Shown here one piece after another: positions 56,001 to 64,000 of a DNA stretch of 64,000 nt. Both the position numbers and the translations under genes were made by a program. The notes under the pieces were generated by a model that saw nothing but the letters and a program-made list of their open reading frames with translations, was not told the origin of the DNA and ran no database searches. Positions within the stretch are counted from its first letter, which is position 1. The number at the start of each line of letters is the position of its first letter. The DNA is from Crateriforma conspicua (lineage in GTDB: Bacteria > Planctomycetota > Planctomycetia > Pirellulales > Pirellulaceae): positions 1,426,001-1,490,000 of the forward strand of contig NZ_CP036319.1 in the NCBI RefSeq assembly GCF_007752935.1, read 5' to 3'.

Positions 56001-56071
56001 GCTTTTCCTTCCATATCAACCAAAACAAAAGGCTCCGAGACCCTCCCTGGCCTCGAAGCAATCATTGCATG

Positions 56072-56338
56072 CTAGAGCTGCCCTTCGCTTTGTTGCAGCT
56101 CTTCGCTCGCTATGAAATTGCGAGCAAGGCGTGCTGCTTCAATCACAAGCGAAAGGTCACCGAGTCCGCCAAAGCTTGTCGCTTCTTTGAATTCGTCGCC
56201 GTCCTTATAGCGGCGTGTAATTGTCGTATTGAACCAGCGACTTCCGTTGTCGCCATTGTTTTCCCAGACAGAAACACGAATCTGATTCAGTCGCGCTTCA
56301 AAGGCTGGCTTGTTGGTTTCAGTGGTTTTCTTTCCCAT
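56072..56338 (-). CDS. Small conserved plasmid protein (RxYKDGDE family)
   Basis: 88 residues from ATG 56338, which has AAGGA 8 nt upstream; ATG 56353 is also possible. The segments TITRRYKDGDEFKEATSFGG and the alpha-helical tail align with the 22629-22901 protein of element 1. Beta-rich followed by a helix. Confidence 0.65.
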   Translation of the reverse strand: MGKKTTETNKPAFEARLNQIRVSVWENNGDNGSRWFNTTITRRYKDGDEFKEATSFGGLGDLSLVIEAARLARNFIASEELQQSEGQL

Positions 56339-56431
56339 GGTCATTTCCTTCATTCAAAGTTAGATATGCAAAACCGTGTACGATCATGCACGATCATCGT
56401 GCCACGGTGTGTGGTGCGACTAGCACCAGAG

Positions 56432-58324
56432 CTACGCGCCGCTTGTACTGTCTTTCACTCGGGAAAAATCGAGATAGTGAAGAATCGCTTGAGGGTTGTT
56501 GGTGCGTCCTCCGTAACTTGCTTCTATGCATTCACCTATCGAGGCGTTTCGTTTGACAAGCTCTTCGGTGAACTTCACGCACACGTCCGGCTTCAAAGAC
56601 TCCTCAAGCGAAGTCCAGTAATTGCGTTGCTTTTCTGTATCCGTTTCTCTAAACAGCGATTGCTTTAGCTCCTCATATCTTGCCTTGATTTCTTCAGTCG
56701 TAAGTTGTGCGTGACTGGAATCAGCGTTGCTTGGCTCAAGACGCGGCTTCCAGAGAGGAATAGAAGTCTTCGTGTTATCCTCTGGTGGAGTTTGACGTAG
56801 ACGGCTTAGCATGCTGCCAAGATCGGGCTGCTTGTAAGCAGGCAGAAACCAACCCTGGAAGACATGCTCGTCAGCGAGAAAGATCGTGCTTGCGCGACCG
56901 CGAACCGGGTGTCTGAGGGGAAGTCGCACTTCTTCCGGTAGCAGCAACCGGCGACCAATCGGTTGCGAGCGGCGATTTCGGCTTGAAAAACGATCAATGA
57001 AACTGAAATCAGGCTCTTCACTATCGTTGCCATAGTTGACCGTAGTGGAGCCAGAGTATCTTGACGCCCATTCAGCATCAGAAAGCTCGACGGACGGCAT
57101 AAAAATCTTGGTCGAAAATCCGGCCAGAACGAGTGGGGTTTCGGTGCCAAAGAAGTGCTCGATAGACCCAATGCTTTGAGCAGCAGCAAGAACCCGAACG
57201 CCGATTGATCTTACGAGATTCAGTTGTTGAGCAAATTCTTCGATTTTTCCAGTCGTTAGTGGGAAATCGTCCAGGAAGATGTTGAGTGGATGCGCAAGCC
57301 GGTTGCCTTTCTGTTTTGCGGCAAAGGCAGTTGCGCTCCGCAATAGCTCGGTCACAAAGAGATTGAGTAAAGCCCTGACACGTTGCTGATCTCGGAGTGG
57401 CACTTCGAGAATGACAACCGCTGGTGAAGAAAAAAGAGCGTCATGATCAAAGCCCTCTTCCGCCGTCACCGCAGCGATATCTTCGTCAGCAAAGCAACGC
57501 ATGTGGCCCTGAGCAAATGCCAGAGCCGTTTCGGCATTGTGCGAGCCGCTTTCAATGAATGCAGCAGACGATTGCGCGAAACGAAGAGGTGGACCGTGCT
57601 TAAGAAAGCTCTGGAGTTGCGGTCGAGGCAACTCCAGAATTTGATGAACGTCTGCCGGAGACCACCGTCCGGGGAATCTCAGTTCAAGTCGCTGGCAAAT
57701 ACCGGCAATGATCCGGGCAGATGCACCGTCCCAAAAGCTATCTATGCGGTCTGTTGCAACATGGCTCACTTTGATGAAGGTGTGAACAGCACTTAGAAGT
57801 GCTCCTTCGTTTCCCGGCTTTACGACAAAGGGCATCCAGGTGGACGTAGAGCGGTACCGATCAGCCAGGTTTATTACCGAAACACGAGTTCCCGGACGAT
57901 GCTTTTCTACGAGCGCCTTTATAAATTGCGTATCGTCGTCTTTGGTGGCGATGATGAAGTTTGAGGCATTGGTGTCCTTTATTCCTGCGTCTATTGATGG
58001 GTAAATGTGATCCTGTGTTTTGCCAGTACCAATTGGTCCAATGACGAGAATGTTTCTCTCGCGAATTGTGGTGGGCAAATAAAGACTCTGTGGACCGGTG
58101 AGTTCAACTGATCGTGTCCGAGGATTTTCAAGAGCTAATAGCGTGCCCTGGAATGCGGGCATTGAGCTTCCTCGGGAAGGTGAAAGAAAATTTTTCAGGT
58201 CAGCGGCACTGGCTCGTCGCGCACTCCCGTAGATTGCTGAGGGGTGACGTCTCGGGATGCGACCTAGCTGAGAGGCAAGGTCATTTGGCTCCGGTGGATC
58301 TGGTGCGAAGTTTGCGGTAATCAT
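56432..58324 (-). CDS. TraG/VirD4-type coupling ATPase
   Basis: 630 residues. The N-terminal GSARRASAADLKNFL and Walker A IGPIGTGKTQDH at residues 95-106 fit TraG, with NIFLDDFPLTTGK as Walker B. No N-terminal membrane helices are visible. The element thus carries both a TrwB-type and a TraG-type protein. The stop is 4 bp inside the neighbouring 58321 gene arrangement (ATGA overlap at its start). Confidence 0.8.
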   Translation of the reverse strand: MITANFAPDPPEPNDLASQLGRIPRRHPSAIYGSARRASAADLKNFLSPSRGSSMPAFQGTLLALENPRTRSVELTGPQSLYLPTTIRERNILVIGPIGTGKTQDHIYPSIDAGIKDTNASNFIIATKDDDTQFIKALVEKHRPGTRVSVINLADRYRSTSTWMPFVVKPGNEGALLSAVHTFIKVSHVATDRIDSFWDGASARIIAGICQRLELRFPGRWSPADVHQILELPRPQLQSFLKHGPPLRFAQSSAAFIESGSHNAETALAFAQGHMRCFADEDIAAVTAEEGFDHDALFSSPAVVILEVPLRDQQRVRALLNLFVTELLRSATAFAAKQKGNRLAHPLNIFLDDFPLTTGKIEEFAQQLNLVRSIGVRVLAAAQSIGSIEHFFGTETPLVLAGFSTKIFMPSVELSDAEWASRYSGSTTVNYGNDSEEPDFSFIDRFSSRNRRSQPIGRRLLLPEEVRLPLRHPVRGRASTIFLADEHVFQGWFLPAYKQPDLGSMLSRLRQTPPEDNTKTSIPLWKPRLEPSNADSSHAQLTTEEIKARYEELKQSLFRETDTEKQRNYWTSLEESLKPDVCVKFTEELVKRNASIGECIEASYGGRTNNPQAILHYLDFSRVKDSTSGA

Positions 58325-58782
58325 TTTGCACCCCCTTTCATGGCAGAAGCTTCAAGGGGTGAATCAGCGCCTTCCGTTTGAGCATTGCGATCAGTGTTCA
58401 GGGACCAGACGCCATTCGATGAGAACTCCTTCTTCAACACGCGAAGGATGAGCGAGAGTCCGGTGCGAGCTATTGATTTCTCGCGAAGCTCTGATTCGAC
58501 TCGGTCTCGAAGATCGTCCTCAGAAAGAGCGCTGCCGTCTTTGAGCAGCCGCTCGACGATTGGCCGGATCGTTTTCTTGGTCAGCGATGCAGAAGCTTTA
58601 CCCGAATAGAGTCCGATGATTTTGCGAAGTCGCTTACTCTCATCTTTTGCAGCCGAAAGCAAAGCTTTGGCATCTTCAACTTGAACCTGTGCGGTTTGCT
58701 CTTTCGCCTCTGCGGCGACAAGATCTTGCTCAAGATGCTCAATGAGCGTAGGTGTAGACGGATCGGTAGACTTGGCGGACAT
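58321..58782 (-). CDS. Coiled-coil protein with winged-helix-like C-terminus
   Basis: 153 residues. A coiled coil from about 12 to 55 (heptads of Leu, Ala, Val) is followed by KASASLTKKTIRPIVERLLK and a winged-helix-like segment. The stop overlaps the TraG-type start by 4 bp. It may be a regulator or adaptor of that ATPase. Confidence 0.6.
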   Translation of the reverse strand: MSAKSTDPSTPTLIEHLEQDLVAAEAKEQTAQVQVEDAKALLSAAKDESKRLRKIIGLYSGKASASLTKKTIRPIVERLLKDGSALSEDDLRDRVESELREKSIARTGLSLILRVLKKEFSSNGVWSLNTDRNAQTEGADSPLEASAMKGGAK

Positions 58783-58942
58783 GAGAATGCACCTTCCAGA
58801 AAATTCAGGACGGTGCGGTCGAACTGGCTACTTTGCCAGAACGTGCGCGCACCGGGGGTGGAATGGACCCCGAAGGTGCTTGAAGCAAGAGAGACGCGTG
58901 CCTATGCTAAGAAATACCACTAACCAGCTCAGGCTGGTCTCG

Positions 58943-58970
58943 ACGCCAGGCAGCTTCGGTTGTCTGGCGT
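58943..58970. repeat. 10-bp-arm hairpin in the intergenic gap
   Basis: ACGCCAGGCA and TGTCTGGCGT (one G-U pair) with an 8-nt loop, then T-rich sequence on the plus strand. It lies 43 bp downstream of the minus-strand 59013 gene. Possible terminator or RNA-stabilising hairpin. Confidence 0.4.
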
Positions 58971-59012
58971 TTATTGTACGCAAGCTATTTGGCGTGTCAA
59001 CACGACAATTGG

Positions 59013-60023
59013 CTATTCACCCTTTTTGCTTGGTGGTCCCACGTGTCGCGGCATCTTCTTGAAGTGCTCGATTTGAGCTGCTGAATGGACGTAATGCCGC
59101 GTGAGCTTCAAGCCGATACGCCCTTCTCCGGCCATTTTTCTAACCCAGGTCTCGTCCACGTTTAATGCCTTCGCAACATCCGCAGTTTCGATCACACCTG
59201 CGAAATACGCATCGGTGATAAGTTTTTGTCGCATCTCAGTTATTTCGCTTCGGAAACCTTCAGGCAATGAAGAAGTACGCAATTGCTCTTCCATCGCATC
59301 GAGCAAAGGTGCTGCCGTGGACTTCAACCACTCTTCCCGCTTCGCGTCGATTTCCTCGCGTGCCTGTTGCGCTTCTTTGTATTGTTCTCGAAAGTTTTTC
59401 AGCATCCCTGATCCTGTGCCATCCTTCCGAGAAGGCTGACACGAATCAAAAGTTAACGCAAATTGATCGTCCCAGTTGAACGTCCACAGTCGGTGTTCTG
59501 CGATATGATCCAGTACACGATCCATTTTCCCATGGGCAATTTCTGACAGCGCCGTGCAGAGATAAGTTACTGCGAGAATGTGTGAATCAGGATCGACGAA
59601 ATGCGATCCGTTGGCACCAAATGAGAACACGAGTTCGGTCTTCGACCTGCGAAGAAAGTTGTGGAGCCTCGTATTATCGAGCAGTTGAATCGCTTCACCT
59701 ACCAGCTTGGTGAGTTCGCGGTCTAGCCGACTATCCCCCTTCGATCTAAGAATGAATTCGTCTCGCTCGAATGCAACTCGAACCTGCGGGCCATCTGGCG
59801 GAGGTACCGGCTTTCCGCTGTTGATAAGTTCAGTGCGATCGTTGAGCCGGAGTTCCCCCGTGACCTCGTCGATAAAGTCCTTTTGAAACGGAAAGCGATG
59901 ATCCCTAACAACCTCTTCGTGCGGTGAAGCATCGACCGCATCCTGCACAACAGGGTCTTGTTTATCGACGGGGCTTTGGCCCGCTACGGGCCTGGCGTGT
60001 TTTCTTTTATCGCTGGGCGGCAT
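59013..60023 (-). CDS. Hypothetical protein with HTH-like C-terminus (full-length copy)
   Basis: 336 residues. A Pro/Asp-rich N-terminus, a middle domain with HILAVTYLCTALSEIAHG, a helical linker (FREQYKEAQQAREEIDAKRE) and a C-terminal DVAKALNVDETWVRKMAGEG segment that looks like a MerR/excisionase-type HTH. No family recognised for the middle. The last 120 residues are nearly repeated in the 60204 gene. Confidence 0.6.
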   Translation of the reverse strand: MPPSDKRKHARPVAGQSPVDKQDPVVQDAVDASPHEEVVRDHRFPFQKDFIDEVTGELRLNDRTELINSGKPVPPPDGPQVRVAFERDEFILRSKGDSRLDRELTKLVGEAIQLLDNTRLHNFLRRSKTELVFSFGANGSHFVDPDSHILAVTYLCTALSEIAHGKMDRVLDHIAEHRLWTFNWDDQFALTFDSCQPSRKDGTGSGMLKNFREQYKEAQQAREEIDAKREEWLKSTAAPLLDAMEEQLRTSSLPEGFRSEITEMRQKLITDAYFAGVIETADVAKALNVDETWVRKMAGEGRIGLKLTRHYVHSAAQIEHFKKMPRHVGPPSKKGE

Positions 60024-60203
60024 GTTGAAATTCCAGGGCGGCAGCCACGCTGCCCCCCTCGATCAAGTGTTCTGACGGGAAATACGAATTCACTGCCGAT
60101 GACAGCGAACCAAACCCGATTGTACCGTTTGAACTGAGAAACGTCGTCCCCGAAACAGGAAGCTCGACCTCGGTGGTCACTTCAATCGGAGATCCGGCGA
60201 GGG

Positions 60204-60590
60204 CTACTTTTGATGCCGGACACCAGTTGGTCGATCTTTTTCCGCGAACCGAGCAAGGTCTTGCTGCGAAAAGATATACTGCCGTGAAAGAGCTAAGCCT
60301 AACCTGCCTTCTCTTGCGAATTGTCGAACCCGACTTTCATCAAGCCCTAAGAATTCTGCGACATCGGAAGTGTTGATGATTCCCTTATAGTACGCGTCGA
60401 TGACTAGCTGCTTTCGCATTTCGTCAATCTCTTTTCGGAAACCTTCAGGCAGTGAAGAACAACGCAACTGCTCTTCCATTTCATCGATGAAAGGTCCTGC
60501 CTGCTCGTGCAGCCACTCGTCCCGCTGCGAGTCGATTGCCTCACGTGCCTGTTGAATCTCTTGGTATTGTTGCCGAATGTCTTCTAGCAT
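60204..60590 (-). CDS. 5'-truncated paralog of the 59013 gene
   Basis: 128 residues from ATG 60590 (GGAGAGG just before). It aligns along its whole length with the C-terminal part of the 59013 protein (for example EEQLRCSSLPEGFRKEI against EEQLRTSSLPEGFRSEI). The nucleotide similarity continues about 50 bp upstream of this start, where the frame contains stop codons. So it is a partial tandem duplicate that appears to use an internal Met. It retains the HTH-like segment. Confidence 0.65.
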   Translation of the reverse strand: MLEDIRQQYQEIQQAREAIDSQRDEWLHEQAGPFIDEMEEQLRCSSLPEGFRKEIDEMRKQLVIDAYYKGIINTSDVAEFLGLDESRVRQFAREGRLGLALSRQYIFSQQDLARFAEKDRPTGVRHQK

Positions 60591-60648
60591 CCCCTCTCCC
60601 GTGACGTCCTCTTGCAAGAGGCTTACACAGAATCAGGGCCTAATCAAA

Positions 60649-61074
60649 TTAGGCAGCGTCTGACAGATAGCCTTCGTTCACAAGCCACGCCTGTAAAGCT
60701 TCTTCGACGATCTCCTGTTGAGTCGCGTTTGTAAAACCATCAAGCTTTCGCTCAAGGTATGCCCGGCGTAGCGCATCGGCTGTTTCGGGCTGAAGCCGCG
60801 TTGTAAGTGGGACAAGGGCACCGCCTGAAAGCGTTGGTTGTGCTGTTGTGCGTTTCGTCCGACGCATTTCACGTCGCGGTGTCGCTTTTGCAGCGGCTGG
60901 TTCCACGGGTTCTGGCTGCGCCTTGGATGACTCTTTGATTTCTTTCGACTGATCGAGATCAATTGTCTTGGCGTCCCGATCTTTCACCGCTTCAAGTCGC
61001 GGGTCCTGTTTGATGAACGCAAGTTTCTCCGGTGTTAGATTCAGTGCTTCATTGATGCTTCGACGCTCAGCCAT
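60649..61074 (-). CDS. RHH-type partition partner (ParB-like role)
   Basis: 141 residues. A disordered, Lys/Pro/Ala-rich N-terminal half is followed by TRLQPETADALRRAYLERKL and TQQEIVEEALQAWLVNEGY, an RHH or similar DNA-binding region. It overlaps the ParA stop by 8 bp. It should bind the centromere and stimulate the ParA ATPase. Confidence 0.7.
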   Translation of the reverse strand: MAERRSINEALNLTPEKLAFIKQDPRLEAVKDRDAKTIDLDQSKEIKESSKAQPEPVEPAAAKATPRREMRRTKRTTAQPTLSGGALVPLTTRLQPETADALRRAYLERKLDGFTNATQQEIVEEALQAWLVNEGYLSDAA

Positions 61075-61747
61075 TTGCTACCTCCTTGTCATTGCCTCGT
61101 ATGAGGTTCCCTTTCTTTTTGACGATCTCAAGTAACTCATTGCAAAGTGCATCTATATCACTCGCTGCTCCTGCCCCCTTCCGCCGCATTCTGGACACAA
61201 CCGTTCCCTGCTGTGCCGAGTCTCGGAAAGCCTGAAGATCGCGAATGGCTGCATCTGTCACTTCCACTCCAAGATTTGGCGCTGCGGCCCTGAGTTCTTT
61301 TGAAATCGTATCCCGCGTTCGGACTTTGTTGAGAACAAGCCGCCCTTCTGGCTTGCCATTGTTGATGCCCTGAGCGTAACGAAGAATTGTTGTCGCCTGA
61401 GAGACCGAACGCAGGTCAAGAATGGATGGACTGATCGGGAATACGGCCAGATCGCTTAACAGCAAGAGCGTTCTGGAAAGATCATCCAGTCCGCCCGGCC
61501 CGTCTCCGATGACAATGTCATGAGATTCAATGAGTTGTTGAGCCTTTTCGAGGCACTCATCGGGGTCGGTGGCGTTGGCGATAGTGATCCCTGCCTCTGC
61601 CTCGGTCATCCACTCGGAACTTGACCGCTGCTTGTCGGCATCAAGGAGTGCCACGTGATATCCCAGATCTTTAAGCCACACTGCTGCGTGAACGGCCAGA
61701 GTCGACTTCCCCACTCCGCCTTTTGTGTTACAAAAAACAATCATCAT
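61067..61747 (-). CDS. parA: ParA-family partition ATPase of element 2
   Basis: 226 residues from the ATG at 61747, giving MMIVFCNTKGGVGKSTLAVH at the start; upstream codons of the open frame belong to a repeat-rich region and look non-coding. Walker A NTKGGVGKST, VALLDADKQRSSSEW and DIVIGDGPGG are present. Small type Ib ParA without an HTH. The centromere-like repeat region starts directly upstream. Confidence 0.9.
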   Translation of the reverse strand: MMIVFCNTKGGVGKSTLAVHAAVWLKDLGYHVALLDADKQRSSSEWMTEAEAGITIANATDPDECLEKAQQLIESHDIVIGDGPGGLDDLSRTLLLLSDLAVFPISPSILDLRSVSQATTILRYAQGINNGKPEGRLVLNKVRTRDTISKELRAAAPNLGVEVTDAAIRDLQAFRDSAQQGTVVSRMRRKGAGAASDIDALCNELLEIVKKKGNLIRGNDKEVANG

Positions 61748-62110
61748 GCTGGCAAGTCTGCATCGTGGCTGGCTGTCTGGCAATACAGAAAGTTGCACCG
61801 CAAGCATGAAACCTTTCTGACATGGCAACATGCAATCCAACAAGATGGCTGGAAAGAAAACAAACAAGCAGTCCGACTGACTGACTTTCTGTCCGACATT
61901 CCAGCAAGCAATCTGACCTGCCTGCAAGGCAGCAAGCTGACTTTCTTACCTGAAAGCAAACAGGCACACATGGAGGCTTTCATGCAGTCATGCTGGATGA
62001 CCTGCAATGAAGCCATCCAGCTCACTTGCGGGTTTGCATGTAAGCAAGCTGACAATCAACCAAACATACAAGCTTGCAAGCATGTAAACATGATTGTTTT
62101 CAAGGACTTC
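61748..62110. repeat. Repeat-dense candidate centromere upstream of parA
   Basis: Short words recur throughout: AGCAAGCTGAC occurs exactly near 61931 and 62043, AGCAAGCAATCTGAC near 61903, CAAGCATG near 61801 and 62088, with many TGCAAG, GCATG and CTGGC copies between. Nearly all frames are open here because the words avoid stops, and no frame has a protein-like composition. The next 240 bp up to the initiator contain the iterons. Confidence 0.6.
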
Positions 62111-62327
62111 TTTGCAGCCACGACTCGGGATGAACGCCTCGGTCAGCTGGTACCGATGGGCTGACTGCAATGAAGTTGGACGTGAATCGAAACGCGATGG
62201 GGGAGGTGAGACGACTCCGAAGCGGGCGCTTTCAAGTCTTTCACGGGTCCTGATTCAGGCCATGATTTACCTTGCGCAAACGCTCAGATTCGGGGTAGTG
62301 TTTGCTTTAAGTAGGTTAAAGCGATGG

Positions 62328-62444
62328 CACGTGAATTGAGTGACAGAATACCCGGCAGGACACGGGATTTGAGTGACGAGAGGCACGTGATTTGAGTGAC
62401 GGGCTGTCGTGACTTGAGTGACGGAACCACGTGATTTGAGTGAC
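62328..62444 (+). repeat. Iterons of the element 2 origin
   Basis: Five copies of CACGTGATTTGAGTGAC (two exact, three with one or more changes) start at 62328, 62361, 62384, 62406 and 62428, at steps of 33, 23, 22 and 22 bp. They are in direct orientation and lie 109 bp before the initiator start. Confidence 0.88.
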
Positions 62445-62552
62445 GGTTTGTCTCGAATTGGTCAGTGATTTCAACGGGATGGAAGGGACTAACTTTCTAA
62501 CCTAGATATAAACTAGATCAACAACTGATGTTGATTTCTCTTTCAAGGAAGA

Positions 62553-64000
62553 ATGAGCCGAGCAAAGCCAAAGGATATTCAGACAACAACCGGCAGGGAC
62601 GAAATGAATCTTGCCGAGTTTCCGCTCTCGGTCGTTGGTAAACGAGCACCGGGAAACGCAAAGACGCTTCACTTCCAGGACGAAGTCTGGGACCGATCAA
62701 AGAAAGCCTACGTTCCTCGAAAGCTCACCATCACCGGCTCTGACCTTCTTGGACTGCCAACATCGCTGGACGATGAAGTACTGCTTGGCTGCGTGCAGCT
62801 GACAAAGGAATCGGATTTTGGGAACAGGAAGGTTCGATTCACTCGTTACGAGCTGATGGAGCGGATTGGCTGGAAGCAGGACGGGAAGAATTATCGTCGC
62901 ATCTCGGAAAGCCTCGACCGCTGGGCAGGTACGCTCATTATTTCTGACAAGGCATTCTGGGACAAAGCTGGCCAGTGCTGGGTGAAGGATTCCTTCAACA
63001 TCCTCGACCGGGTCATTCTCTCAGATCGTGAGAGTGGGGATGGGCCGGGAAACAAACGGAGACGATCCTCATTTATCTGGGGCGACTTCATGTGGAAGAG
63101 CTTTCAGGCAGGGAACCTGAAGGAACTCGACTTTGATTTCTGGCTGAGTCTGAATTCACCGGTTGCCAAACGACTCTACAGGCTCCTCGATAAGCGTTTC
63201 TATAACCGTAAGGTGGTGACGTTTGACCTCCATCGGCTGGCACAAGAGAAAGTGGGCCTGAGCCGAAAGATGCACACGGGGCAAATCAAGGAAAAGCTCA
63301 AACCGGCCCACGAAGAGCTAAACGAGCGCGGGGTGTGCCGAACCGAGTACGTAAAACGGGGAAGCGGCAAGTGGGATGTTGTGTACGGTGATATCCGACA
63401 ACAAAAGGAGCTTCCGGCTCCATCTGAGAACGAGCAGACACTGGTCGAGCAGTTAGCGGTGCGGGGCGTGAAGAACGGCTCTGAACTCGTGGACAACTGC
63501 TCCATGGAGCGAATTCTGGAGGCGATCGAGAACTTTGATGACAGAGTGGCCCATGGTGAGGACATCGGTCCTGGCTGGCTCGGGAAAGCAATCATCCACC
63601 AGGATGGATTCGCTTTTCGAAAGGGCTATCGATCCAGAGAAGAGATAGAGCTTGCTGTCAGAGCAAAGCAGGAAGAAAAGGCAAAGCGGGTCATCGAAGA
63701 GCGTGAGTTTGAATCCGAACTGAAACGAGAACGTGAAGCGATGGAGAAAACGCGTTCACTGTTTGCAGCCTATGTGGACGGGCTTTCAGAGGAAGACTGT
63801 AACCGGCTTGAAATGGAAGCCATTGCCAAAGCTCACGAAGCTGGAAAGGCAATTCTTGCTGATCACGTACAGGAACTGAGAAGGCGAGGGGAAAGGGTCA
63901 CGGAATCAGGGGCGCTCAGACAACAACTCTGGTGGGATTTTGTGCTGACCGATGAGGAAAAGGCAAATGCAAGCACGGCAGTTGTCGACAAAAAAGTAGC
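62553..64000 (+). CDS. repA: RepA-type replication initiator of element 2 (open at the window end)
   Basis: ATG 62553 with AAGGAAG a few bases before it. At least 482 residues without a stop. The start (LTITGSDLLGLPTSLDDEVL) and RFTRYELMERIGWKQDGKN, then SPVAKRLYRLLDKRFYNRK, fit the replication initiator A family with two winged helices. A charged C-terminal extension with a coiled coil (KAKRVIEEREFESELKRERE) follows. It should bind the iterons just upstream. The initiators of the two elements are only distantly similar, so the origins should not interfere. Confidence 0.85.
   Translation, partial: MSRAKPKDIQTTTGRDEMNLAEFPLSVVGKRAPGNAKTLHFQDEVWDRSKKAYVPRKLTITGSDLLGLPTSLDDEVLLGCVQLTKESDFGNRKVRFTRYELMERIGWKQDGKNYRRISESLDRWAGTLIISDKAFWDKAGQCWVKDSFNILDRVILSDRESGDGPGNKRRRSSFIWGDFMWKSFQAGNLKELDFDFWLSLNSPVAKRLYRLLDKRFYNRKVVTFDLHRLAQEKVGLSRKMHTGQIKEKLKPAHEELNERGVCRTEYVKRGSGKWDVVYGDIRQQKELPAPSENEQTLVEQLAVRGVKNGSELVDNCSMERILEAIENFDDRVAHGEDIGPGWLGKAIIHQDGFAFRKGYRSREEIELAVRAKQEEKAKRVIEEREFESELKREREAMEKTRSLFAAYVDGLSEEDCNRLEMEAIAKAHEAGKAILADHVQELRRRGERVTESGALRQQLWWDFVLTDEEKANASTAVVDKKV

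Larger units (their letters stand above)
47672..64000. mobile_element. Element 2: second plasmid-like element, right end outside the window
   Basis: Begins at the displaced tRNA end with a large serine recombinase. The genes that follow, almost all on the minus strand, are a primase, two coupling-type ATPases, a MobF relaxase with RHH partner, ParA/RHH partition genes, an iteron origin and a RepA-type initiator. Its right limit is not seen, so its exact ends and size are unknown. The lower GC content by eye also separates it from the chromosome. Confidence 0.8.

Noticed and set aside
61655-62164. Long plus-strand open frame of 169 residues
   Set aside because: It overlaps the parA start antisense and runs through the repeat-dense region. 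Its composition is Cys/His/Gln-rich and repetitive, and it has no family.

Overview
The window looks like DNA from a planctomycete of the Rhodopirellula/Pirellulales type. The evidence is a DUF1559 pilin-like protein, DUF1573 proteins, an EF-hand membrane protein, large GC-rich chromosomal genes, and cargo typical of that phylum. This is inference from protein families; no rRNA is present to confirm it.

Bases 1-9892 are ordinary chromosome, mostly on the minus strand: recG, an EF-hand membrane protein, a stand-alone TOPRIM fragment of the GyrB/ParE type, an adenylate-kinase-like protein, and a large MscS/MscK-type channel. A tRNA-Pro(CGG) gene follows at 9893-9966.

Element 1 (9925-47671, 37.7 kb) is integrated in that tRNA. 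A 44-bp perfect direct repeat (9925-9968 and 47628-47671) runs from the anticodon loop to the tRNA 3' end. A tyrosine integrase lies just inside the left end, and matching 21-bp candidate arm sites lie 85 and 91 bp inside the two cores. The element has plasmid-type genes: a ParA/RHH partition pair, a MobF relaxase, a RepA-type initiator with 22-bp iterons, a resolvase, a VapBC-type pair, an orphan methyltransferase, a TOPRIM/DUF3991 protein, and a VirD4-type coupling protein inside a run of membrane genes. No VirB4 or other mating-pair gene is visible. Near the left end a HEPN-like gene, a Xer/Cre-like recombinase and a TIR-like gene follow a palindrome that closely resembles loxP. The right third (38.7-46.4 kb) is lower-GC cargo: a glycosyltransferase, a DUF1559 protein, a tightly overlapping DUF1573 / C39-peptidase-like / Cys-rich trio whose last member carries a double-glycine leader-like motif, and further secreted or membrane proteins. 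Two decayed IS copies flank this cargo.

Element 2 (47672 to beyond the window end) abuts the displaced tRNA end. Its large serine recombinase ends inside the tRNA-derived repeat. It also carries a RepB-type primase, TrwB-type and TraG-type coupling ATPases, a MobF relaxase with an RHH partner, a ParA/RHH pair with a repeat-rich candidate centromere, five iterons, and a RepA-type initiator running off the window. The window therefore shows two different integrated plasmid-like mobilizable elements stacked at one tRNA gene. They share architecture (MobF, coupling ATPase, ParA, RepA) and one small protein family.
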